From Pyrodictiaceae archaeon (GTDB taxonomy: Archaea > Thermoproteota > Thermoprotei_A > Sulfolobales > Pyrodictiaceae), in assembly GCA_027043685.1 (NCBI GenBank), contig JALUFI010000149.1:1-12033 (forward strand): a DNA stretch of 12,033 nucleotides, read 5' to 3'. Numbering within the stretch: position 1 is the first letter of the stretch; the number at the start of each line of letters is the position of its first letter. Shown here piece by piece: positions 6,286 to 12,033 of the stretch. Under the pieces are notes generated by a model that searched no databases, was not told the origin of the DNA, and was given only the letters and a program-made list of their open reading frames with translations. A program made the position numbers and the translations under genes.

Positions 6286-6332
6286 GCTGCTGTTTTGCTC
6301 AACGGTCTTAGGATAATTTTTTAGGGGGTTTG

Positions 6333-7445
6333 GTGAGCGGGGTTGCATCGTGGGCGCCCTTTATGGCCTCCTCGCGTGTAGCGACGATACTGGTTAAGCG
6401 TGGAATATACCTTGCAATAGTCCTGGTAATCGTTGTCTTGTTGACTGCCGTTATAATCGGCGCTACTGGTTATGATAAGCAGGTACTAGAGGCCATTATT
6501 CAGGGCCAGGTGCAGGCATATAAGCAGAGTCTTCAGCGCCAAAACGTGCCGACGACGAAAATCCTGCAGCTCGTAGAAGAGTATAAGAAGAGACTGATCC
6601 ACCTCTACGGCCTTGATAAGCCCTGGTACGATAGAGTCATCCCTATGGCTCTGCGTACATTGAAGCTCGACCTGGGCTATGTCCAGCAGGAGCAGGTTGC
6701 CAACGTTGTGGGTGAGCAGCTTCCGCTGAAGGTCAGCACTGCTATTCTCGAGGTTCTGCCTAGGACTGTTGTTATGATAACGGTGGCTGAGGCGATATGC
6801 GCGGTCATAGTGCTTTACCTGGGCCCGATGATTGCGTACAAGCGTGGCAGCTTGGCTGACAAGGCTGCTATAACATATGCGGCGATAATGAATGCGTTGC
6901 CGGTCTGGTGGATTGCGCTGATAGCTATATTCTTCTTCGGCTACTATCTCCACATCGCGCCGACGAGGTACCGCGACGTAATCTACTATATCAACCACTT
7001 CTGGAACGACCCTATACATAACTTCATTGAGATATTGAGGTATGCGTGGCTCCCGATAGTGGTTGTAGTGATATCGTTCCTGGGGTCCTGGCTGTACAGC
7101 GTCCGTGCAATAGCGATACGCGTCGTCGGCGAGGACTACGTGGCTGTCGCGAGGGCCAAGGGGTTGCCGGAGAAGCTTGTGGTGCGGCGCTACGTGCTGA
7201 GGGTCATCGCTGGCCCGGTCCTAACAATCGTTATTCTCAACCTGGCGCTAAGCATAGGCGGCTTCATTATAACTGAGAGCGTGTTCGGCTGGCCTGGCAT
7301 GGGGTCCCTCTACTATGCTGCCATCATGAGCGGCGATGCGCCAACGATTATAGCGCTGATATACATGACTACGCTGGTGTACGTTGTGGCGCGCTTCATA
7401 CTCGAGGTGCTGTACATATTGCTTGACCCGAGGGTGAGGTACTGA
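6333..7445 (+). CDS. dppB: ABC peptide-type transporter permease, DppB/OppB family
   Basis: First inner-membrane channel subunit of the importer. Visible features: membrane segment 1 at about 25-44; a long external region with RLIHLYGLDKPWYDRV and LKLDLGY (the family's GLDxP...GDLG region); segment 2 from about residue 138; further segments; the ATPase-coupling EAA loop VVGEDYVAVARAKG at about 264-277 followed by KLVVRRYVLR; and the family motif FGWPGMG at 318-324 before the last segments, ending LLDPRVRY. The length of 370 is above the usual 310-340, mainly from a helical stretch of about 40 residues (roughly 50-90) after segment 1. I chose GTG 6333 because GGGGG at 6324-6328 lies 4 nt upstream; TTG 6330 is too close to it and ATG 6363 is possible. 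It is followed at 83 bp by the DppC gene. Confidence 0.93.
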   Translation: MSGVASWAPFMASSRVATILVKRGIYLAIVLVIVVLLTAVIIGATGYDKQVLEAIIQGQVQAYKQSLQRQNVPTTKILQLVEEYKKRLIHLYGLDKPWYDRVIPMALRTLKLDLGYVQQEQVANVVGEQLPLKVSTAILEVLPRTVVMITVAEAICAVIVLYLGPMIAYKRGSLADKAAITYAAIMNALPVWWIALIAIFFFGYYLHIAPTRYRDVIYYINHFWNDPIHNFIEILRYAWLPIVVVVISFLGSWLYSVRAIAIRVVGEDYVAVARAKGLPEKLVVRRYVLRVIAGPVLTIVILNLALSIGGFIITESVFGWPGMGSLYYAAIMSGDAPTIIALIYMTTLVYVVARFILEVLYILLDPRVRY

Positions 7446-7514
7446 TGAGCCTTTTTGGTCTATGCGTAGATGTTGTTGCAGCGTCTCTTCGCGCATCTCT
7501 TCTACTGTCGTGAA

Positions 7515-7522
7515 GGGGGTGA
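7515..7522 (+). promoter_or_regulatory. ribosome binding site of dppC
   Basis: GGGGGTGA ends 6 nt before the GTG at 7529. The identical octamer precedes the preferred start of the ATPase gene, so it marks the translational start here. The 83-bp spacer before it otherwise holds a T5 run (7452-7456) and weak pairing, with no clear promoter. Confidence 0.7.
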
Positions 7523-7528
7523 CGGGGC

Positions 7529-9076
7529 GTGGCGTTGCTGGGGGAAAGGTTCCGCGAGGTCGAGGAGATATTCACTGAGGTCAAGGGCCAGCTGATGGGG
7601 AAAATCGGTATCGGGCTCATACTGTTCTTCGTCGTGGTTTCGCTATATTCCCTTGTTGCTGTGCCTAGGAACTTCCCCGACCTCTGGAATAATGTGAAGT
7701 ATTGGGAGAAGTACCCGAAGACGGTGCCGCCTAGCTGGGTCAGCTACTTCGGGGTCCCCGTAGCGCCCTTCGTGGACGTTGTGCTGAATAATGGTACGAC
7801 GCAGCTCTACCTTCAGCCGAAACAGGTTGCAGGGGTCACCTTGTTCGGCGTGGTGCAGACGTTTAGCTTCAACTATACGTTGCCTGCGGACGCGTTTCCG
7901 CAGGGTGTGCTCGTCTATGCAAGGAACGTGACTAACGCGACGCTCAGGACGCCGATGGGAGTGGTTAAGCCCCAAGATATCACTGTGATAGCGTATGTCT
8001 TCCTCCACCGGCCCGATGGCTTAGTGCTTCTGCTCAACAGCCCTAACCCCATGACGCTGGCTGATCTCGCGACGGTGAAGTCTCCAATAAGGTTCTCTGA
8101 CAAGACGGTGGGTCTCCAGCTCGTCGAGTACTATAACAAGAGAGGCGTTAACATGACGCAGACGTATGCTCAGAACAATGCTGCGAGGCTAGCGTTCGGC
8201 GAGTATGACCCCGATACCCATGAGATTAAGCCGCTCAAGGGCACCTATACCATTGAGGTCGTGTTCACGTATCTCGCGCGCAATGTTGACCCGAGGCTGC
8301 TGGTCCGCGCGATAAACGCTGGCACTATTGGTGTGCAGAGCGTGGAGGGCGTTGTGCAGGGAAACGCGTACGGGCTCATGGGTACTGATGATAAGGGCCG
8401 TGACCTTTACGAGGCACTGCTCTATGCGTTCCCTATCGAGCTGTTGATAGGCTTCGTGGCAGCCGTGCTGAACGTTATTATTGGTGTCGTTGTGGGCGTG
8501 GTTAGCGGCTACTATGGTGGCTGGGTGGACGAGGTCATACAGAGGACTATAGATATTATCAGCAACATACCGGTACTGCCCATACTTGTGCTGATCGGTG
8601 CCGCGCTGCAGAGGGAGGGTGTGAGCGGCTGGGGCATGCTCTGGGTGATAATACTGTTCCTCGTCATCCTGGGATGGGGCTACCTAGCGCTCGTGGTGAG
8701 GTCCATGACTCTAAGCATTAAGTCGGAGCCCTACATCGACGCGGCTAAGGCTATTGGGGCGTCGAATGCAAGGATTATACTGAGGCATGTGCTGCCGCAG
8801 ATAATCCCGTATGCCATGGCTGCCCTGGTCTTCAACGTGCCCGGCGCGATACTGACGGAGGCTGGCCTGAGCGTGCTGGGTATACGCCACAACCTGCCGA
8901 CCTGGGGCACGGTGCTGGCGCTGGCACGTGACTACATCTCCTCGGGTGGCGGCAACTACAACATCTGGTGGTGGATACTGCCACCGGGCCTGCTGATGGG
9001 CTTGATGAGCGTGGCGTTCGTGTTCCTGGGCCTGGCGATGGAGACCGTGGTGGAGCCCAGGCTGAAGAGGATGTGA
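7529..9076 (+). CDS. dppC: ABC peptide-type transporter permease, DppC/OppC family, with large external insertion
   Basis: Second channel subunit of the importer. A cytoplasmic N-terminus of about 25 residues leads to membrane segment 1 (about 26-45). An insertion of about 240 residues follows (46-284), where typical DppC has about 50. The normal core then begins: GTDDKGRD (285-292), segments from about 300, the EAA loop YIDAAKAIGASNARIILRH (402-420), then LTEAGLSVLGI and the C-terminal segments ending ETVVEPRLKRM. The product is 515 residues against the usual 280-300. The insertion should face outside; it is mixed alpha/beta in look, has five sequons (Asn88, 115, 133, 136, 208) and no cysteine. 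It may dock the stalked binding protein (inference). The GTG start has a GGGGGTGA site 6 nt upstream. Confidence 0.93.
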   Translation: MALLGERFREVEEIFTEVKGQLMGKIGIGLILFFVVVSLYSLVAVPRNFPDLWNNVKYWEKYPKTVPPSWVSYFGVPVAPFVDVVLNNGTTQLYLQPKQVAGVTLFGVVQTFSFNYTLPADAFPQGVLVYARNVTNATLRTPMGVVKPQDITVIAYVFLHRPDGLVLLLNSPNPMTLADLATVKSPIRFSDKTVGLQLVEYYNKRGVNMTQTYAQNNAARLAFGEYDPDTHEIKPLKGTYTIEVVFTYLARNVDPRLLVRAINAGTIGVQSVEGVVQGNAYGLMGTDDKGRDLYEALLYAFPIELLIGFVAAVLNVIIGVVVGVVSGYYGGWVDEVIQRTIDIISNIPVLPILVLIGAALQREGVSGWGMLWVIILFLVILGWGYLALVVRSMTLSIKSEPYIDAAKAIGASNARIILRHVLPQIIPYAMAALVFNVPGAILTEAGLSVLGIRHNLPTWGTVLALARDYISSGGGNYNIWWWILPPGLLMGLMSVAFVFLGLAMETVVEPRLKRM

Positions 9077-9089
9077 CGCAGTGGAGGCA

Positions 9090-9097
9090 GGGGGTGA
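9090..9097 (+). promoter_or_regulatory. ribosome binding site that sets the ATPase start
   Basis: GGGGGTGA ends 7 nt before ATG 9105, the same octamer and nearly the same spacing as for dppC. It lies inside the longest possible reading frame, which opens with GTG 9081, and so argues for the ATG at 9105 as start. Confidence 0.7.
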
Positions 9098-9104
9098 TGC
9101 ATGG

Positions 9105-10205
9105 ATGCCCGGAGACAGCTACGTGATCAAGGCGGAGGACCTCCGCGTCTGGTTCCCCCTGACCAAGGGTCTGCTGGCCTCGCTGCTGAGCAGGCAGAGG
9201 CGCTTCGTGCACGCCGTGGATGGTGTGAGCTTCGAGATACGGGAGGGTGAGACCTTCTGCCTCGCCGGCGAGAGCGGCTGCGGAAAGTCGACGACTGGGC
9301 GTACGCTTGTCCGGCTGACCCCGCCCGAGAACATTATGAGTGGCAGGGTGTTGTTCCGGCCCTCCAGGAAGCTCTTCGAGGAGGTTGCGCCCAGGCTGCC
9401 GAGCCACGCCATCCCCGAGGAGGGCGTGGTCGATGTCTACGCTGTGCCGGAGAAGCTGTTCAAGCCGCTGCGCAGGGAGCTGCAGATAATCTTCCAGGAC
9501 CCCTTCGGCAGCCTCAACCCCCGGCTCCGTGTCCGCGACATACTCGAGGAGCCACTGATAGTCCATAACATTGGCTCTACGCCGGAGGAGCGGCTCGAGA
9601 GGATAGTGAAGGTTCTTGAGACTGTTAAGCTGACGCCTCCCGACGAGTTCCTTGACCGCTACCCGCACCAGCTGAGCGGTGGGCAGAGGCAGCGTGTCGC
9701 CATAGCGAGGGCGTTGATACTGAACCCCCGGTTCATGGTTAGCGATGAGCCAGTGTCGATGCTCGATGTGTCTATCCGCGCGGAGGTCTTGGAGATACTT
9801 GACCAGCTGCGCCGCCAGTTCAACATGGCCCAGCTTTTCATAACGCATGACCTGGCGCTTGCCCGGTACGTGTGTGACCGGATAGCGATAATGTATGTCG
9901 GCAAGATAGTTGAGATGGGTCCGACTGACGAGGTAATCTCTAACCCGTTGCACCCGTACACTAGGGCGTTGATGGCTGCTATCCCGGAGCCTGACCCGGA
10001 GAACAGGAAGAGGCTCCGCGAGCTCAAGATAAAGGGCGAGGTAACCTCGGCTGTCGACATCCCGCCGGGCTGCAGGTTCCGGCCGCGCTGCGTGGCCTAC
10101 GACGAGAACGAGTGGGTGCGGAGCCGCTGCGAGACCCAGGAACCCCCGCTGATAGACATGGGGCGCGGCCACAGCGTCGCCTGCTGGCTCTACGCGAAGA
10201 AGTAG
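9105..10205 (+). CDS. dppF: ABC peptide-type transporter ATPase, DppF/OppF family
   Basis: Cytoplasmic ATPase that powers the importer. With the ATG at 9105 (chosen for its GGGGGTGA site; the frame opens at GTG 9081) the product is 366 residues. Motifs: Walker A GESGCGKST (55-63), Q-loop FQDPFGSLNPR (Gln131), signature LSGGQRQR (190-197), Walker B FMVSDEP (Asp214-Glu215 catalytic), D-loop SMLDVS, switch histidine in FITHDL (His248). The C-terminal oligopeptide-transporter extension has NPLHPYTRALMAAIPEPDP and a four-cysteine region (GCRFRPRC, then two more Cys ending ACWLY). Family knowledge: this extension is shared by DppD and DppF, and in a mycobacterial homologue its cysteines have been reported to hold an iron-sulfur cluster. 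A stretch of about 25 extra residues lies between Walker A and the Q-loop. It follows dppC by 28 bp, and no second ATPase gene follows. Confidence 0.94.
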   Translation: MPGDSYVIKAEDLRVWFPLTKGLLASLLSRQRRFVHAVDGVSFEIREGETFCLAGESGCGKSTTGRTLVRLTPPENIMSGRVLFRPSRKLFEEVAPRLPSHAIPEEGVVDVYAVPEKLFKPLRRELQIIFQDPFGSLNPRLRVRDILEEPLIVHNIGSTPEERLERIVKVLETVKLTPPDEFLDRYPHQLSGGQRQRVAIARALILNPRFMVSDEPVSMLDVSIRAEVLEILDQLRRQFNMAQLFITHDLALARYVCDRIAIMYVGKIVEMGPTDEVISNPLHPYTRALMAAIPEPDPENRKRLRELKIKGEVTSAVDIPPGCRFRPRCVAYDENEWVRSRCETQEPPLIDMGRGHSVACWLYAKK

Positions 10206-10275
10206 TCTCCCTTGCCCCTCCATCTTTCCCTTGGCGCCCCGTGTGTGGGCCCCCCTTCCCCGGGGCCCTCCTTGC
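10206..10275 (+). terminator. pyrimidine-rich region and hairpin after the transporter operon
   Basis: The stop codon is followed by a run of C and T (10205-10232), then GGGCCCC (10247-10253) pairing with GGGGCCC (10262-10268) around an 8-nt pyrimidine loop. Archaeal termination often uses pyrimidine-rich ends, so this probably ends the operon transcript. The rest of the spacer to 10384 shows no gene. Confidence 0.4.
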
Positions 10276-10384
10276 CCTGGTTTCCGGCCTGGTCTCTGGT
10301 TCTGTAATCCGTGGGTGTCACTGGGTCCTCGGCGGCTTAGCGGTGCCTCGTCTCCTGGAAGCCTTCTGCTCCGGGGGCTGAGCT

Positions 10385-10975
10385 GTGGGTTTCGGTAGGC
10401 TCCTCTTGGCTGCGGGTTACCTTTCCACGCCGTTCGCTGGCCCAGGGTCTGCTGTGCTTACCTCTGCGGGGTGGCTCGCCTACGGGGCTGAGGAGAGGAA
10501 GCCGCTCTACGCCTGGATAGGGCTGGCGGGGCTGGCTGGTGTCGCCGCGATTGTCGCGGGGAAGAATGGGTACGGTGGCGAGGGCGTCGCGGGCCTGGGC
10601 GGTGTGATGGTGCTGCTCTACTACATACTCAGCATTGCTGCTATATGGCTGCTCGGTGTACGGCAGAGGAACACGGCTCTCCAGGTAGCCGCGGTCGCAC
10701 TCGCCGTCGGCTGGCTCCTAGCTGCGCCCGGCAGCGCCGCGGCGGCCCAGCAGGCAAGCAGCGGCGCGGCGGCGGCAGTCGACTGGGGCGGCGTCGCCTG
10801 GGCCAGCCAGGCCGCGGGCGGCCTCCTGGCAGCGATCGGCGGCACAACGGCGCTGGCTAAGGCGTTGACGGCGTTCGGCGCGGTGTTCGCGGCATTGGGG
10901 TTCCTCTCCGCCCAGCCCGGGCAGGGGGCCCTGGCTGAGGGCGAGGAGGCAGTGTTTAGAATGGGTGTTTACTAA
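10385..10975 (+). CDS. unrecognised Ala/Gly-rich polytopic membrane protein
   Basis: A 196-residue protein of unknown family, about half Ala, Gly and Leu. Hydrophobic stretches that could span the membrane lie at about 4-33, 42-59, 68-91, 97-119 and 143-175, so four to five segments are likely; the last long one could be two. Charged residues cluster in short connecting loops (EERK at 36-39, RQR at 93-95) and in a tail ending FRMGVY. A loop of about 20 residues (120-140) is Ala/Ser/Gln-rich. The GTG start at 10385 has GGGGG 7 nt upstream. It lies 180 bp after the ATPase gene, behind a likely terminator, so it is probably a separate unit. It is convergent with the DUF190 gene, 42 bp between stops. 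Nothing links it to the transporter or to fluoride export except position. Confidence 0.65.
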   Translation: MGFGRLLLAAGYLSTPFAGPGSAVLTSAGWLAYGAEERKPLYAWIGLAGLAGVAAIVAGKNGYGGEGVAGLGGVMVLLYYILSIAAIWLLGVRQRNTALQVAAVALAVGWLLAAPGSAAAAQQASSGAAAAVDWGGVAWASQAAGGLLAAIGGTTALAKALTAFGAVFAALGFLSAQPGQGALAEGEEAVFRMGVY

Positions 10976-11017
10976 AACGGGTTCCGTGTTTCTCAGGTTC
11001 TCCACGCCTGGGGTACG

Positions 11018-11374
11018 CTACTTCTTCTCGTGGCCGTAGTAGACCACGTATATCGGCTCCAGGGTTATGAGACCCTCCTTGACCACTTTCTCTACATCGT
11101 CTATGACTTTCTCTAGGGCTTCTGCCTCGTCTATGACTTCTATGACTACTGGTAGGTCCTCGCTGAGACGGAGTATGTCGGCGACGTGTATCAGGCTGTG
11201 GGAGCCGTAGCCCGCTATGCCGCGGTAGACGGTGGCTCCCTTGATGCCCTTGCTCTTCAAGAGGTGGAGGATGTATAGGTAGAGAGGCTTCCCGTGGTAG
11301 TGGTCCCTCTCGCCGATGTAGATGCGGAGGCGTAGCCAGCGGGGGTACTTGTCGAGTAGGGGTTCCTGCGTCAT
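11018..11374 (-). CDS. DUF190 (COG1993) PII-like protein
   Basis: A 118-residue small cytoplasmic protein of the DUF190 family, whose fold resembles PII signalling proteins. Motifs: LRLRIYIGERDHYHGKPLY (14-32), the GATVYRGIAGYG segment (46-57), ILRLSEDLPVVIEVID (67-82) and EGLITLEPIYVVYY near the C-terminus. The length is typical. It lies 85 nt downstream of crcB on the same strand, probably in one transcript. DUF190 genes are often found next to crcB or fused to it (recalled from general knowledge), so a regulatory role in fluoride export is likely but unproven; the ligand is unknown. ATG at 11374 is the start; AGAGCC directly before it also precedes the crcB ATG, and a weak GGGG lies about 13 nt upstream. 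Confidence 0.9.
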   Translation of the reverse strand: MTQEPLLDKYPRWLRLRIYIGERDHYHGKPLYLYILHLLKSKGIKGATVYRGIAGYGSHSLIHVADILRLSEDLPVVIEVIDEAEALEKVIDDVEKVVKEGLITLEPIYVVYYGHEKK

Positions 11375-11459
11375 GGCTCTCAGGCCCCAGGGTGTAGAGG
11401 TTAGTGGATCGCTTGTTACGGGTTGCTCTCCCTCTTCCAGATGGTTGCTGGGTGAGGGG

Positions 11460-11858
11460 CTACTTGGGTCTCGCCACTAGGAGCGCGGCTAGTGCGTGGC
11501 CTAGGTAGACGGCTAGCAGGCCTAGCGTGATGTTTAGTGTTATATTGGCTGCCGCGTATAGTGGTGCGTCTTCGAGGAGCTTTGCTGTCTCGTAGCTGAA
11601 GGTGCTGAAGGTCGTGAAGCCCCCGGCGAACCCGGTTGCCCAGAGCAGCCTCTGTTCTCGTGTGAGGAAGCCGTGGAGGCTTGCCGCCATTATGAAGCCT
11701 AGCAGGAGGCTGCCGAGCACGTTGACTACCAGTGTGCCCCAGGGCATGAGCTCGGCCCATGGGGCGTGGCGCTGCACCGCGTCTGAGAGCAGCCACCTGC
11801 TTATCGCGCCTAGGCCTCCGCCCGCGAAGACCAGCAGTGTATCCATTGCGTCGACCAT
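11460..11858 (-). CDS. crcB: fluoride channel CrcB/FluC
   Basis: Small membrane channel that exports fluoride. The 132 residues and four hydrophobic segments match the family. Motifs: GGGLGAISRWLL (13-24), PWGTLVVNVLGSLLLGF (39-55, with the pore Asn46) and GFAGGFTTFSTFSYE (76-90), which carries the TTFS segment and the phenylalanines lining the fluoride path (Phe84, Phe87). Family knowledge: these proteins form antiparallel dimers with a central Na+ site; a single gene here implies a homodimer inserted in both orientations. The start is ATG 11858, with GGTGAG about 9 nt upstream; a TGA stop in the same frame at 11870-11868 excludes a longer protein. ATG 11846 is a possible shorter start. It is the first gene of a two-gene operon with the DUF190 gene. 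Confidence 0.95.
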   Translation of the reverse strand: MVDAMDTLLVFAGGGLGAISRWLLSDAVQRHAPWAELMPWGTLVVNVLGSLLLGFIMAASLHGFLTREQRLLWATGFAGGFTTFSTFSYETAKLLEDAPLYAAANITLNITLGLLAVYLGHALAALLVARPK

Positions 11859-11867
11859 GGCTCTCGC

Positions 11868-11918
11868 TCACCGGTTCCGGGGCGCGGCCGGCCCGGTGGA
11901 GTATTCACAGCTTACCAT
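11868..11918 (-). CDS. possible 16-codon upstream ORF in the crcB leader
   Basis: An ATG at 11918-11916 opens a frame encoding MVSCEYSTGPAAPRNR, whose TGA (11870-11868) lies inside the GGTGAG ribosome site of crcB, 9 nt before its ATG. Such placement could couple translation of the leader to that of crcB. No clear ribosome site precedes this ATG, and short frames like this arise by chance, so confidence is low. Confidence 0.2.
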   Translation of the reverse strand: MVSCEYSTGPAAPRNR

Positions 11919-11985
11919 TCCCAATTCTAGAATGATTGATTGAGCTGAACTGTACGGCTCTCGCCGAACAAGCGGCCCGGCTCCG

Positions 11986-11996
11986 ACGTATAAGCG
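11986..11996 (-). promoter_or_regulatory. TATA promoter of the crcB operon
   Basis: The minus strand reads CCGCTTATACG, the clearest A-box upstream of crcB. A start about 26 nt downstream would fall near 11965, giving a leader of about 105 nt. Right at that point the transcript could form CGGC-GAGA-GCCG (11966-11955), a short stem with a GNRA tetraloop. Confidence 0.5.
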
Positions 11997-12003
11997 GCCA
12001 GGG

Positions 12004-12017
12004 CCCACAATTGTGGG
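12004..12017. promoter_or_regulatory. 14-bp perfect palindrome upstream of the crcB TATA box
   Basis: CCCACAATTGTGGG is a perfect palindrome centred about 20 bp upstream of the crcB A-box. It is enclosed by a wider inverted repeat, GGCCAGG at 11996-12002 and CCTGGC at 12028-12033, the latter at the window edge. It looks like a dimeric regulator site, either for crcB or for a gene to the right of the window. Confidence 0.45.
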
Positions 12018-12033
12018 GTAACGGGGACCTGGC

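Noticed and set aside
6145..6332. Origin recognition boxes at the composition switch
   Set aside because: I looked for the archaeal ORB pattern (TCCA.TGGAAAC followed by GGGG) on both strands and found no convincing copy. The hairpins here are different, and no cdc6/orc1 gene is in the window.
6157..6348. 63-codon minus-strand frame across the receptor-permease spacer
   Set aside because: Composition is unlike the other genes, there is no ribosome site, and it covers the hairpins that explain the spacer better.
7441..7500. TGATGA after dppB as a possible box C of a C/D guide RNA
   Set aside because: The base before it is C where a purine is expected, TGA is the dppB stop codon, and no CUGA box D follows at suitable spacing.
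8832..10223. Long open frame on the minus strand (463 codons)
   Set aside because: It lies opposite the ATPase and the end of dppC, both with complete family motifs. The encoded residues are His/Arg/Leu-rich shadow sequence with no domain, an effect of GC-rich DNA.
1..12033. tRNA, rRNA, CRISPR array or insertion sequence
   Set aside because: No cloverleaf-like segment, repeat-spacer pattern, transposase-like protein or terminal inverted repeat pair was seen. Spacers are all under about 210 bp.

Overview
The window looks like a hyperthermophilic crenarchaeon (Thermoproteota), probably near the Pyrodictium/Hyperthermus/Pyrolobus group; that genus-level placement is inference. Reasons: the gene at 1017-1454 is a close match to the short crenarchaeal OB-fold single-stranded-DNA-binding protein; isoleucine is mostly ATA and arginine often AGG; starts are often GTG or TTG; TATA-box promoters and short GGGGGTGA-type ribosome sites occur; and the DNA is GC-rich.

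Left part (1-2762): the N-terminal end of an unrecognised minus-strand gene runs off the left edge (1-177). It is divergent from a cytidine deaminase gene (342-812). A TATA-led cluster follows with the SSB gene (1017-1454) and two unrecognised membrane proteins (1503-2021, 2070-2762), each with an N-terminal and a C-terminal membrane segment around an external domain.

Middle (2763-10205): a peptide-family (family 5) ABC importer locus. A promoter region with TATAGG repeats leads to a very large, membrane-anchored solute-binding protein (2935-6144). Its motifs occur in circularly permuted order, and a long Gln-rich coiled-coil stalk with a C-terminal anchor follows. A 188-bp spacer rich in hairpins separates it from two permeases (DppB type 6333-7445; DppC type 7529-9076, with a roughly 240-residue external insertion) and one ATPase (DppF type, best start 9105). 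The usual second ATPase is not in the window. The binding protein would capture substrate outside the cell, the two permeases form the channel, and the ATPase drives uptake.

Right part (10206-12033): an unrecognised Ala/Gly-rich multi-span membrane protein (10385-10975) is convergent with a minus-strand fluoride operon. That operon is crcB/fluC (11460-11858) followed by a DUF190 PII-like gene (11018-11374). The crcB leader has a TATA box, a 14-bp palindrome upstream of it, and a 16-codon upstream ORF that ends inside the ribosome site.

Across the window, strand composition switches at about 6145-6330. To the left the plus strand has C>G and A>T; to the right it has G>C and T>A whichever strand is coding. 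This suggests a replication-strand boundary (origin-like polarity) or a rearrangement junction. I found no tRNA, rRNA, CRISPR array or insertion sequence.
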